Both the position numbers and the translations under genes were made by a program. Shown piece after piece: positions 25,616 to 34,588 of a DNA stretch of 64,000 nt. The stretch comes from Halogeometricum sp. S3BR5-2 (lineage in GTDB: Archaea > Halobacteriota > Halobacteria > Halobacteriales > Haloferacaceae): the NCBI RefSeq assembly GCF_031624635.1, contig NZ_JAMQOQ010000004.1, positions 248,001 through 312,000 of the forward strand, given 5' to 3'. Within the stretch, counting starts at the first letter, position 1, and the number at the start of each line of letters is the position of its first letter. The notes beneath the pieces are model-generated. The model made no database searches and was not told the DNA's origin. It saw nothing but the letters and a program-made list of their open reading frames with translations.

Positions 25616-27730
25616 ATGTCAGACGATAATGCAAATCTTCGAAGCGGACGGCGACCGTTCCTGAAATCCATCGGCGTCCTGGGCGCCTCCGCGGTGTTCG
25701 GGTCGGCCGCAGCGAGCGCGCAGTCGGACGACTCGCTCGGCGCGTACCACCGGACGCTGCGCGAGGAACTGACGGCGTCGAGCAGACAACAGAAACAGCT
25801 CCCGGCGGGGGAGTACGTCTACGGAACGACCGAGGAGGATGCCATCGAGGCGTTCTCGCTGGTCGGCGGCGGCGACGAGTCGACCATCTCCGTCGACTCC
25901 GACGCCGTCCCCATCACGACGGGCGAACGGCTCGAACTGCCCGGCGACGGCGGAAGCCCGTCGGACTACGCGTATCGCGGGGAGATATCGGACCGCTCGT
26001 TCGAGGAGGGCGACCTGTTGTTGGCCGTCGCGTACGTCCGAAGCGACACGTCGGACGCCGAGGTGACGGCGAACTTCGCCTACCACTACACCGACGAGGA
26101 CGGTGCCGACGCGACGAGCGAGAACTTCGTCCAGCGGGGGGCGCACTTCGAACCGTGGGACCAGTGGATGCGCTACTTCTTCCCGATAGAAGTGGGCGCG
26201 ACGCCGACGGAGGACGCCGTGCCGGCACTGGAGTTCTGGACCTGCTACGGCGAACAGACCGTCGACTTCGGCGGCGTCGCCCTGTTCGACTACGGCGACG
26301 CGGAGGTGACGCTCGACACCCTCCCGCCGTACGACTACGAGGGGCGCTCTCTCGACGCGGCGTGGCGCGAGGAGGCGGCCGACCGCATCGAGGAGACGCG
26401 CAAGCGGGATTTCGAGGTGCGCGTCCTCGGTCCCGGCGGCGAACCGATGACCGACGCGACGGTGGACGTCGAGATGACCGAACACGCGTTCGACTTCGGC
26501 AGCGCCGTCTCGGTGGAGCATATCACGGGCGACGACCCCGACGACCAGACGTACCGGAGCACCTTCCTGGAGGATTTCAACAAGGCCACCGTCGAGAACG
26601 GTCTGAAGTACCCCGCGTGGGAGAGCGAGGAGGGCTGGGACATCGACAACGAGCGGACGCTGGATACGCTGGCGTGGTTGAATAACCGCGACTACCCGGT
26701 GCGCGGCCACTACCTCCTCTGGGAGGAGTTCACCACCGACGGCGGCGGCGGGATGGCGATAGAGAACGGTGAGTCCCTCTCGCCGGCGGAGGTGCGCGAG
26801 ACGGTCTCCGAGAAGATTCGGAACCACGCCCACGAGTTCGAGGAGGAGGTGGCCGAGTGGGACATGCACAACCACCCCATCTGGCAGAGCAACTTCCGCG
26901 ACATGGAGGAACTCGGCTGGGACGCCGTCGCGGAGTGGTGGTCCGTGGCGGACGAGGCGACGGACCACGCCCTGTACACCAACGAGATGGGCGCCATCGG
27001 CGGGCAGTGGCAGCGAAGCCAGTACCTCGACTACATCGAGCACCTCGTCGAGAACGACTACCCGCTCGACGGTATCGGCTTCATGGGCCACCACCAACAG
27101 TGGTACAACCAGATGCTCGACGTGACGAACATCATCGACGGCTTCGAGGCGTTCTCGGAGTTCGGCGTCCCCCTCTTGGTCACCGAGTTCGACATCCAGA
27201 TATTCAGCCGCCGGAACGCCCAGGACGTCGAGGTGCAGACGGACTACCTGCGCGACTTCCTGACGGTGGCGTTCAGCCAACCCGCCGTCGAGGGCGTCGT
27301 CTCGTGGGGCTTCTGGGAGGAAGACCACTGGCGGCCGACCGGCGCGTACTACGACACCGACTGGAGCATCCGCCCGCACGGCGAGATGTACCGCACGCTC
27401 GTCTTCGAGGAGTGGTGGACCGAAGAGCGCGGCGAGACGGACGAGGAGGGCGTCTTCGCGGCGAACGGCTTCAAGGGAAGCTACGAAGTGACCGCTCGCA
27501 AGGGCGCGCTGTCGGGAGCGACGGTCGCGACGGTGGACGACGAGCACGGCGCGGTGACGGTCGAACTCGAACCGCCGTCCGAGGGGGACGAATCCGAGGG
27601 GCACGGCGACGACGAGAACGGGGAGAAGCGGGGACACGACGAGGAGAAAGAGGAGGAAAAAGGAGACGAGAAGAGCGACGAGAAGGAAGGCGACGACCAC
27701 GACGAGGAGACGGAAACGGCGCACGACTGA
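25616..27730 (+). CDS. Tat-secreted GH10-like protein with the acid/base Glu replaced by His
   Basis: A 704-residue exported protein. It has a Tat signal (GRRPFLKS, cleavage near ASAQS, residue 37), an N-terminal beta-rich carbohydrate-binding-like region (about 60-235), a GH10 domain (about 255-600) of the plant-like subtype that begins with a short beta-domain and DFGSAVS, and a highly charged Glu/Asp/Lys/His tail. The nucleophile Glu524 is present in LVTEFDIQ, but the site that is normally WDVVNE reads WDMHNHP, with His420 where the acid/base Glu belongs. The protein may be a binding protein, an altered-mechanism enzyme, or use another acid. It follows GH67 by 111 bases and has its own promoter. 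Confidence 0.88.
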   Translation: MSDDNANLRSGRRPFLKSIGVLGASAVFGSAAASAQSDDSLGAYHRTLREELTASSRQQKQLPAGEYVYGTTEEDAIEAFSLVGGGDESTISVDSDAVPITTGERLELPGDGGSPSDYAYRGEISDRSFEEGDLLLAVAYVRSDTSDAEVTANFAYHYTDEDGADATSENFVQRGAHFEPWDQWMRYFFPIEVGATPTEDAVPALEFWTCYGEQTVDFGGVALFDYGDAEVTLDTLPPYDYEGRSLDAAWREEAADRIEETRKRDFEVRVLGPGGEPMTDATVDVEMTEHAFDFGSAVSVEHITGDDPDDQTYRSTFLEDFNKATVENGLKYPAWESEEGWDIDNERTLDTLAWLNNRDYPVRGHYLLWEEFTTDGGGGMAIENGESLSPAEVRETVSEKIRNHAHEFEEEVAEWDMHNHPIWQSNFRDMEELGWDAVAEWWSVADEATDHALYTNEMGAIGGQWQRSQYLDYIEHLVENDYPLDGIGFMGHHQQWYNQMLDVTNIIDGFEAFSEFGVPLLVTEFDIQIFSRRNAQDVEVQTDYLRDFLTVAFSQPAVEGVVSWGFWEEDHWRPTGAYYDTDWSIRPHGEMYRTLVFEEWWTEERGETDEEGVFAANGFKGSYEVTARKGALSGATVATVDDEHGAVTVELEPPSEGDESEGHGDDENGEKRGHDEEKEEEKGDEKSDEKEGDDHDEETETAHD

Positions 27731-27899
27731 TCAGTTGACGCCGCCCTCGACACGACCCGAGTCGCCCGCCCACCGGTGAGCGCCGTTCTGAGCCGACACG
27801 AACCCGCCGCACGTGCGGAACGACCTGTTCGCCGGAAAGCGCGGCTCCGTCGACCGAACGACCGCCGGATTTTTTATGCGAGTCCGCCGACCAGCAGTC

Positions 27900-28133
27900 A
27901 TGTCCAAAACGTCGGCGCTGCTCGACCTCGTCTGCGCCCAGCGCCAGCAGATGAAGGTCGTTCTGGCGCTCCTCATCGCGTCGGGCTTTCTCCTCGGACT
28001 CTCACTGCTGTTCGTCGAACCCGGCGACCGGTCGTACCCGCTCCTCGTCATCGACGTAGTCCTCGTAGTCGTCGGACTCGTCTTCTTTAGTACGACCTAC
28101 TGGTACTGCACGAAGCGCGCCATGAACGAGTAA
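27900..28133 (+). CDS. Small two-helix membrane protein
   Basis: A 77-residue protein starting MSKTSALLDLVCAQRQQ, with two strong membrane segments (about residues 20-37 and 45-63) and a short cytoplasmic or external tail. The ATG at 27900 is chosen over upstream starts because the preceding codons are Arg-rich and look non-coding. An AT-rich TTTTTTATG-like run about 20 bases upstream may be promoter DNA. I do not recognise the family. Its 3' end faces the HEAT-repeat gene. Confidence 0.65.
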   Translation: MSKTSALLDLVCAQRQQMKVVLALLIASGFLLGLSLLFVEPGDRSYPLLVIDVVLVVVGLVFFSTTYWYCTKRAMNE

Positions 28134-28156
28134 AGGAGGGTCGCTTCGGCCGCCCG

Positions 28157-29062
28157 CTAGGATTCTTCTGCCAAGAACGCGGCCGTCTCGGCCGCTATCT
28201 CGCGCACGTCCTCGTCGTCGTCCGTCTCGGCGAGGGTCCGAAGTTCCGGGACGGCTCCCTCGTCGCCGAGACGTCCGAGCGCTCGGACGGTGCGTGCACG
28301 AACGAACGTCTGCGGATGGTCGAGACGGGCCCGCAGTTCCTCCCTCGCGGGGGCGACGGCCGCGGGGTCGGTCACGGCCAGTTCGCCGAGGGCGTCGACG
28401 GCGCCGCCGACGATGGAGGGATCCACGTCGTCCAAGAGGCCGACCAGCCCCTCGACCGTGCCGAGCGCCGACTCCGGTTCCTCCTCGCACACCGCGACGA
28501 CCACGTTGACGAGCGTCCGTCGGCCGGAGGTCCGCCGCTGACGCTCGGACTCCTCGTGCTCTTCGAGCGTTCGCCGGGTCACCGGGTCCTCGACGGCGCT
28601 GAAGTCGCCCGGCGTCGGGTCGGGTTCGGTGGCGCGAATCGCCGCGACGAGTTCGCCGACGAACGGGGCGACGAGGTCCGGGCGCTTCACGACGAGCACC
28701 CCGAGCGCGGTGGCCGCGGTCAACTGGACGTCGACGATTTCGCTGTCCGCCGCGTCCGCGAGGCCCGCCGTCGCTCCGTCGAGCGCGTCGGGGTCGCTCC
28801 GGGCGACGGTGTCGAGGACCGAGATGGCCCGCAGGGCGACGGCGGCGTTGTCGTCGCCCGCCAGCGGAGCGACGTCGTCGAGGAGTGATCGGACAGCCTC
28901 GACGCCCGTCGCGGCGAACGATTCGCAGACCTCCACTCCGCGCTGTCGCACCGAGGGAGTGTCGGACGCGAGGGCGGCCCGGACCTCCTCGTCGTCGATG
29001 TCCTCGGGGGTCACGGATTCGGGTTCGATGCCGTCGAGCGGTCTCGACGCGTTCGCGGTCAT
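28157..29062 (-). CDS. HEAT-repeat protein
   Basis: A 301-residue, very acidic, all-helical protein with about six to seven HEAT-like repeats. Typical repeat units are visible as VDALGELAVTDPAAVAPAR, VRARTVRALGRLGDEGAVP and TAATALGVLVVKRPDLVAP. Such proteins are scaffolds for protein contacts. The start at 29062 (MTANASRPLDG) is preferred because the 55 upstream codons run back into the promoter and coding region of the divergent DyP-like gene. Partners are unknown. Confidence 0.8.
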   Translation of the reverse strand: MTANASRPLDGIEPESVTPEDIDDEEVRAALASDTPSVRQRGVEVCESFAATGVEAVRSLLDDVAPLAGDDNAAVALRAISVLDTVARSDPDALDGATAGLADAADSEIVDVQLTAATALGVLVVKRPDLVAPFVGELVAAIRATEPDPTPGDFSAVEDPVTRRTLEEHEESERQRRTSGRRTLVNVVVAVCEEEPESALGTVEGLVGLLDDVDPSIVGGAVDALGELAVTDPAAVAPAREELRARLDHPQTFVRARTVRALGRLGDEGAVPELRTLAETDDDEDVREIAAETAAFLAEES

Positions 29063-29166
29063 GGCGGTACGATACGCGCCGGCGTGTAAATACGTGAGGG
29101 TCGGTTCGGTCCGCGCCGTCGGAACCGACGAAAATGATTTATCGTCTACGTCTAACTCTTCAGTAG

Positions 29167-30471
29167 ATGACTGGAGACGATTCGCGGGGGCTCTCCCGCC
29201 GGACCATGGTGAAGGCGGCGCTCGCAATCGGCGGATCGAGCGCGCTCGCGGCCTGTCAGGAGGCGGAGCGCTCCCCCGACGAGGAGACGACCGAGGGGCC
29301 GGAGTACCCGCGCGGGACCGAGGACCGGTCCGCGCTGCCGGCGCGCCAGCACGCGTGGGACGACTATCTGGTGAACAGCGTCCACGGTACCGTGACGCAG
29401 AGCCAACACCAGTTGCTGCTCGGTCTCTCCTACGAGGGGTCGGTCCCGCCGACCGACGAAGAACGGGAGCGGGTCGAGAACGCGCTTCGGACGCTCGAAC
29501 GCGCCTTCCAGTGGGGAAGCGGCCTCGACGCGAGCGGAAGCATCAACGACGGCCTGCTGTTCATGCTCGGGTACGCGCCGCGGTATCTGGAGCGGGTGGG
29601 CATCGAACTGGACGAACTCCAGCGGCCCGAGACCGTCCTCGCGGAACTCGGCGAGGACGAGTCGCTGGCCGCCGACTTCGACGCCCTGCTCCTCCTCGAC
29701 AGCGACTACGCGTCTATTCTCTTGGCCGCCGAGCAGGCGCTGTTCGCGGAGAAGGAGCGGCTCAACGGCGTCGAGGTGGAGCACCGACTATCCGATATCT
29801 TCACCGTGACCGAACGGCGGACCGGCGTCCTCGGGAAGGGGCGGCCGGCCCAAGAGATAGACAATGAGGACATCCCAGAGGACGCGCCGCTGTCGATGGG
29901 GTTCCGGGCGGGGTTCAGTAACAGCCTTCCCGCCGAGGACGCCGCGACGTTCTCCGCGGGGCCGTTCGCCGGCGGGACGACGCTGGCCGTCTCACGGGTG
30001 CGGACGGACCTCGACCGCTGGTACGACCAACCGCACGAACAGCGGACCAAGGAGATGTACTGCCCGGCGCACGACTACGAGGACGTGGGCGACGTGGGCG
30101 ACGCCCTCGGCGACCACAGCGAGATAACGGAAGAGAACGTCGGGAACCTGGAGGAACTCGCGGCCGAACACGGCATCGTCGGGCACGCGCAGAAAGTGGC
30201 CTCGGCCCGCGACGAGGAGTTCCAGACGCAGATTCTCCGGCGTTCGGAGGGCGTCGCCACCGACGACGTGCACGGCTCCGCGTTCAACTTCTCGTCGGTC
30301 CAGACGGACACGAGAAAGTTCGTCGAAGTCCGGCGGGCGATGAACGTCGAGGAGTACGACGTGGACGTCCCCGACGACAGGCACGGCATCGTCGACTACC
30401 TCGGCACGCTCTCGCGGAGCACGTTCCTCGTGCCGCCGCGGGCGGACCGCGCGCTCCCGAGCGACAGATGA
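29167..30471 (+). CDS. Tat-exported DyP-peroxidase-like protein with altered distal motif
   Basis: A 434-residue protein with a Tat motif (LSRRTMVKA) and a lipobox-like LAAC at residue 30. Its C-terminal half resembles dye-decolourising peroxidases: GGTTLAVSRVRTDLDRWY matches the DyP segment usually seen as G(S/T)YxVxRRIRMxxxxW, and His340, before an ILRR segment, is at the place of the proximal haem ligand. However, the distal GFxDG motif reads GFRAG (245-249), so the catalytic Asp is replaced by Ala. It may bind haem without normal peroxidase activity. The next gene starts within its stop codon (ATGA), so the two products probably work together outside the cell. The assignment rests on motif reading only. 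Confidence 0.7.
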   Translation: MTGDDSRGLSRRTMVKAALAIGGSSALAACQEAERSPDEETTEGPEYPRGTEDRSALPARQHAWDDYLVNSVHGTVTQSQHQLLLGLSYEGSVPPTDEERERVENALRTLERAFQWGSGLDASGSINDGLLFMLGYAPRYLERVGIELDELQRPETVLAELGEDESLAADFDALLLLDSDYASILLAAEQALFAEKERLNGVEVEHRLSDIFTVTERRTGVLGKGRPAQEIDNEDIPEDAPLSMGFRAGFSNSLPAEDAATFSAGPFAGGTTLAVSRVRTDLDRWYDQPHEQRTKEMYCPAHDYEDVGDVGDALGDHSEITEENVGNLEELAAEHGIVGHAQKVASARDEEFQTQILRRSEGVATDDVHGSAFNFSSVQTDTRKFVEVRRAMNVEEYDVDVPDDRHGIVDYLGTLSRSTFLVPPRADRALPSDR

Positions 30472-32156
30472 GTCCGCCGCGCACCGGGGCGACCGGGGTT
30501 CGACCCCGAACTCGAACGCGCCTCGCCGCGCTATCGCTCGCGCTCTTACTCCTCTCGTCGGGCTGTCTCGGCGGCGTCGCCGACAGCCTCTCGGGCGGCC
30601 CGGAGACGACCATCGACTTCCGCGAGCGGACGGACGCCTCGGGCCTGACCTATCAGACCGACGGCGGCGGCGCCGGCAACGGCGACGACGGCGTCTACGT
30701 CGCCGACTACGACCGCGACGGCTGGCAGGACGTGCTGGCCGTCGGCGGCGAGCGCCCCGCTCTGTTCCGAAACGACAACGGCACGTTCGAACGCGACGCC
30801 GCGTTTCCGACGTTCGACGGGGCGGTCAAGGGGGCGTTGTTCTTCGACTACGACGGCGACGGTTGGGACGACCTGCTGGTGCTCCGCTCCCACGCCGAAC
30901 CCGTCCTCCTCCACAACGACGGGGGGACGTTCGAGCGCTCCGGGGAGGAGTTGGGTAATCTGACGTATCCGATGGGCGCGACGGCCGCCGACTACGACGG
31001 CGACGGCGACTCGGACCTCCTCGTCTACCAGTCGGGCGATTGGAAGCACGGGAAACCGGAGGGCTACTTCGGACTCCACAAGTACGTCCGCGAGGACAAC
31101 GGCAACCCGAACGTCCTCTACGAGAACACCGACGACGGCTTCGAACGCGTCGCGGACTCGGGGCTGAGCGACGCCGCGCGGTGGAGCCTCGCGGCGAGTT
31201 TCGTCGACCTGAACGGCGACGGTCGGCAGGACGTCCACGTCGCGAACGACTACAACACCGACGCGGTGTACCTGAACCGGGGGAACGGGACCTTCGAGGC
31301 GCGCCCGATCCGCGGCAACACCTCCCGCAACGGGATGTCCTCCGAAATCGCGGACGTGAACGGCGACGGCGCGCAGGACGTGTTCACGACGAACATCTAC
31401 CTTCCCCTCGACGAAGTCGAGGACAAAGAGCGCTACGAGCGGCTCAGACTCCTGTTCGGCTACGTCATCAAGTCCGGACGGACGAAGGGGAACACGATGA
31501 TGGTGAACGACGGGTCGGGCAATCTCACCGACCGCGCGGTCGCGTACGGCGTCCGGCAGGGCGGGTGGGGGTGGGCGGCGAGCCTGACCGACCTCGACAA
31601 CGACGGCGACCGAGACCTGATACACGCGACGCAGAACGTCGTCAGAATCGACCGCGACGACCCGCACTACACCCTCCCGATGCTGTTCGAACGCGACGGC
31701 GACAGCTTCGAGAACCTCGACGCCTCCGAACGAAACCTGACCGAACACGACGGGCGCGGACTCGTCTCGTTCGACTACGACCGCGACGGCGACATGGACG
31801 TAGTCATCGCCCCCTACGACGGCGAGGTGACGGTCTACGAGAACGTCGGGGTCGGCGCCGACGCCGACAGCCTCGCCTTCCGCGTCGCCGACGCGAACGG
31901 TTCGACCGTCTACGGCGCCGAAGTGACCGTCTCGGGTGGTCCCGACGGGTCGACGGCGGTCCAGCAGACCGTCGGGTCCGATTTCCTCTCGCAGGAGGGG
32001 CGCGTCTCCCACGTCGGCGTGGGCGGCGCCGAGACGGTCGACCTCGCCGTCCGCTGGCCCGACGGCACCGAGCGCACGTTCGAGGACGTGGCGACCAATC
32101 GCCGGGTGCTGATCACGAAGGGCGGCGTCGAGACGGTCGTCGAGTACGACGACTGA
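30468..32156 (+). CDS. FG-GAP/VCBS repeat lipoprotein with C-terminal ASPIC/UnbV domain (CRTAC1 type)
   Basis: A 562-residue exported lipoprotein with a hydrophobic leader ending in LSSGC (Cys33). The body consists of FG-GAP/VCBS-type beta-propeller repeats with calcium-binding D-x-D-x-DG loops such as ADYDRDGWQD, FDYDGDGWDD, ADYDGDGDSD, VDLNGDGRQD and ADVNGDGAQD. The C-terminus, ending AVRWPDGTERTF and a further 25 residues, is the ASPIC/UnbV domain. Such proteins are thought to bind carbohydrate or protein partners on the cell surface. It overlaps the DyP-like gene by four bases and is therefore translationally coupled to it. Confidence 0.88.
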   Translation: MSPPRTGATGVRPRTRTRLAALSLALLLLSSGCLGGVADSLSGGPETTIDFRERTDASGLTYQTDGGGAGNGDDGVYVADYDRDGWQDVLAVGGERPALFRNDNGTFERDAAFPTFDGAVKGALFFDYDGDGWDDLLVLRSHAEPVLLHNDGGTFERSGEELGNLTYPMGATAADYDGDGDSDLLVYQSGDWKHGKPEGYFGLHKYVREDNGNPNVLYENTDDGFERVADSGLSDAARWSLAASFVDLNGDGRQDVHVANDYNTDAVYLNRGNGTFEARPIRGNTSRNGMSSEIADVNGDGAQDVFTTNIYLPLDEVEDKERYERLRLLFGYVIKSGRTKGNTMMVNDGSGNLTDRAVAYGVRQGGWGWAASLTDLDNDGDRDLIHATQNVVRIDRDDPHYTLPMLFERDGDSFENLDASERNLTEHDGRGLVSFDYDRDGDMDVVIAPYDGEVTVYENVGVGADADSLAFRVADANGSTVYGAEVTVSGGPDGSTAVQQTVGSDFLSQEGRVSHVGVGGAETVDLAVRWPDGTERTFEDVATNRRVLITKGGVETVVEYDD

Positions 32157-32240
32157 GGACCGCCCCCGCTCTCGGTCCCCTCCCCGTCCCGGAATCGGAC
32201 CCGCAAGCTTTACTATCGGGTTTCGGGATATACGCACGTA

Positions 32241-33479
32241 ATGGTCGACTACGCGAAGCTACGCGATCCGAACGCGGAGTACACGATGCGGGACCTCTCG
32301 GCGGAGACGATGGGCATCACCAACGAGCGCGGCGGCGTCCGCGACGCGGAGATTACGGACGTACAGACGACGATGGTCGACGGCAACTACCCGTGGATTC
32401 TCGTCCGCGTCTACACCGACGCCGGCGTCGTGGGGACGGGCGAGTCCTACTGGGGCGGCGGCGACGACGCCATCATCGAGCGGATGAAGCCGTTCCTCGT
32501 GGGCGAGAACCCCCTCGACATCGACCGCCTGTACGAGCACCTCGTCCAGAAGATGTCCGGCGAGGGCTCCGTCTCCGGGAAGGTCATCTCCGCCATCTCG
32601 GGCATCGAAATCGCCCTGCACGACGTCGCCGGGAAACTCCTCGACGTGCCGGCCTACCAACTCGTCGGCGGGAAGTACCGCGACGAGGTGCGCATCTACT
32701 GCGACCTCCACACCGAGAACGAGGCGGACCCCGAAGCGTGCGCCGAGGAGGGCGTCCGCGTCGTCGAGGACCTCGGGTACGACGCCATCAAGTTCGACCT
32801 CGACGTGCCCTCGGGTCACGAGAAGGACCGCGCGAACCGCCACCTGCGCAACCCCGAAATCGACCACAAGGTCGAAATCGTCGAGGCGGTCACCGAGGCC
32901 GTCGGCGACCGCGCGGACGTCGCCTTCGACTGCCACTGGTCGTTCACCGGCGGCAGCGCCAAGCGCCTCGCGCGCGAACTCGAAGACTACGACGTCTGGT
33001 GGCTCGAAGACCCCGTCCCGCCGGAGAACCACGAGGTCCAGAAGAAGGTGACCGACTCGACGACGACGCCCATCGCCGTCGGGGAGAACGTCTACCGGAA
33101 GTTCGGCCAACTCTCCCTGCTGCAACCGCAGGCGGTCGACATCATCGCGCCGGACCTCCCGCGCGTCGGCGGCATGCGCGAGACGCGGAAGATAGCCGAC
33201 CTCGCGGACATGTACTACATCCCCGTGGCGATGCACAACGTCTCCTCGCCCATCGGGACGATGGCCTCGGCGCAGGTCGGCGCCGCCATCCCGAACTCGC
33301 TGGCCGTCGAGTACCACTCCTACGAACTCGGCTGGTGGGAGGACCTCGTCGAGGAGGACAACCTCATCGAGGACGGTCGCATGGAGATTCCCGAGAAGCC
33401 CGGTCTCGGCCTGACGCTCGACCTCGACGCCGTCGGAGAGCACATGGTCGAGGGCGAGACGCTGTTCGACGAAGCGTAG
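32241..33479 (+). CDS. Enolase-superfamily sugar acid dehydratase, probable xylonate dehydratase (XacD-like)
   Basis: A 412-residue mandelate-racemase/enolase-superfamily enzyme. Metal ligands are Asp230 (FDCHWS), Glu256 (WLEDPVPPE) and Glu282 (VGENVYRK), with the catalytic Lys184 in IKFDLD and His332 in VAMHNVSSPIG. Length and N-terminus (MVDYAKLRDPNAEY) match what I recall of the Haloferax volcanii xylonate dehydratase XacD, which makes 2-keto-3-deoxyxylonate. With XacA-, XacE- and XacF-like genes in the same window, that role is likely. It may also act on arabinonate or gluconate. It starts about 84 bases after the FG-GAP gene, behind a TATA-like GATATACG run. Confidence 0.88.
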   Translation: MVDYAKLRDPNAEYTMRDLSAETMGITNERGGVRDAEITDVQTTMVDGNYPWILVRVYTDAGVVGTGESYWGGGDDAIIERMKPFLVGENPLDIDRLYEHLVQKMSGEGSVSGKVISAISGIEIALHDVAGKLLDVPAYQLVGGKYRDEVRIYCDLHTENEADPEACAEEGVRVVEDLGYDAIKFDLDVPSGHEKDRANRHLRNPEIDHKVEIVEAVTEAVGDRADVAFDCHWSFTGGSAKRLARELEDYDVWWLEDPVPPENHEVQKKVTDSTTTPIAVGENVYRKFGQLSLLQPQAVDIIAPDLPRVGGMRETRKIADLADMYYIPVAMHNVSSPIGTMASAQVGAAIPNSLAVEYHSYELGWWEDLVEEDNLIEDGRMEIPEKPGLGLTLDLDAVGEHMVEGETLFDEA

Positions 33480-33640
33480 CTTCGTCGAGCCAGCGAGTCG
33501 CAGCGCGAACGAAGTGAGCGACCGTCTCGCGCGGTTCGACGAGGCCTGAAAGGCCTCGTCGGATTCGCAGGGTTCGCTCCGTGGCGATCGACGAAGCGTA
33601 CCCTCACCGAGCCAGCGAATCTCTGTTTCACACCGTTCAT
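33467..33640. repeat. Hairpin-forming intergenic repeat cluster
   Basis: Two strong hairpins lie between convergent genes. The first has 9-base arms (33467-33475 and 33479-33487) around the xacD-like stop codon. The second has perfect 11-base arms (33537-33547 and 33551-33561) around GAA. In addition, the stretch at 33466-33500 (GACGAAGCGTA ... GAGCCAGCGA) recurs imperfectly at 33590-33620. The GCGAACGAAGTGAGCG core between them resembles a short sequence common in haloarchaeal spacers. It may stop transcription from both sides. Confidence 0.7.
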
Positions 33641-33690
33641 CGAAAATAAACGCGATTCGACGATTGCGACCGTTCTCGGCGTCCCGCCGC

Positions 33691-34470
33691 TCAGAACGCG
33701 CTACTGCCGAACCCGCCGTCGACGGTGGCGACTTCGCCGGTGACGTAGGAGGCGGCGTCGCTGGCGAGGTAGACGGCCGCGCCGACGATCTCCTCGCGGT
33801 CGGCGACCCGTCCGAGGGGAGTGCGCTCGTCGATGCGCGTCCGCTTTTCGGTCCCTTCGGCGTACGTGTCCTCGTTTTGCGGCGTGATGACGAAGCCCGG
33901 TGCAATGGCGTTCACGCGCACTTCGGGGGAGAGTTCCTTCGCGGACGCGCGGGTGAACGCCTCGACGCCGCCCTTCGCGGCGGAGTAAGCGGGGAGGTTC
34001 GACATCGAGAGCGTGGCCGCGAGCGAGGAGATGTTGACGATGGCGCCCGACTCGCTCTGTTCGAGCGCCGGTGCGAACGCCTGCGTGACCCGACGAACGC
34101 CGTCGAGGGCGACGTCGGTCACGAAGTCCCAGTCCTCCTCGGAGATGTCCCGAACCGACTCTCGGGAGATGGCGCCCTGCGAGGCGACGACGACGTCCAC
34201 GCCGCCGAGTTCCTCGACCGCTCGGTCGCGGACGCGTTCGAGCGACTCGGCGTCCGTCACGTCGCAGGTCACGCTCACCGTGTCGACGCCGCGCTCTCGA
34301 ATCTCTTCTGCGGTCGACTCGACTTTCTCCTCGCTCCGACTCGTCGCCACCACGTCGGCGCCCTCGCTCGCGAACCCGAGCGCGATGGCCTCACCGATGC
34401 CGCTGGTCCCGCCGACGACGACGGCGCGCTTGTCCTCGACGGTGACCGGCGTGTGCTCGTACGAATCCAT
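33691..34470 (-). CDS. SDR oxidoreductase in sugar acid locus
   Basis: A 259-residue classical short-chain dehydrogenase starting MDSYEHTPVTVEDKRAVV. It has GGTSGIG at residues 20-26, an Arg-containing beta-2 end (TSRSEEK) that suits NADP, the catalytic Ser in NISSLA and the AYSAAKGG Tyr/Lys pair. Likely substrates are sugars or sugar acids (for example aldose 1-dehydrogenation or keto-sugar-acid reduction); the haloarchaeal L-arabinose dehydrogenase is also an SDR, so arabinose from arabinoxylan is one candidate. The upstream 45 codons of the open frame run into the divergent MDR promoter and are excluded. Confidence 0.87.
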   Translation of the reverse strand: MDSYEHTPVTVEDKRAVVVGGTSGIGEAIALGFASEGADVVATSRSEEKVESTAEEIRERGVDTVSVTCDVTDAESLERVRDRAVEELGGVDVVVASQGAISRESVRDISEEDWDFVTDVALDGVRRVTQAFAPALEQSESGAIVNISSLAATLSMSNLPAYSAAKGGVEAFTRASAKELSPEVRVNAIAPGFVITPQNEDTYAEGTEKRTRIDERTPLGRVADREEIVGAAVYLASDAASYVTGEVATVDGGFGSSAF

Positions 34471-34588
34471 ACCCCGGCCGACGACCGCATCGCTCTTTAT
34501 CCCTGCGGTCGCCCGACGATTCCGCCCGAGGCGGGCGAAATCCCCGCCGACCGACACGCTGATAACGTTCCCGACGGGAGTCGGATAC

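Noticed and set aside
25619-27724. 701-codon minus-strand frame opposite the secreted GH10 gene
   Set aside because: Full-length antisense shadow; its Val/Arg/Leu-rich product has no recognisable domain, while the plus strand encodes a GH10 protein with a Tat signal.
27591-27727. Charged Glu/Lys/Asp repeat at the GH10 C-terminus as a possible frameshifted end
   Set aside because: The frame is continuous and acidic low-complexity tails are common in secreted haloarchaeal proteins.
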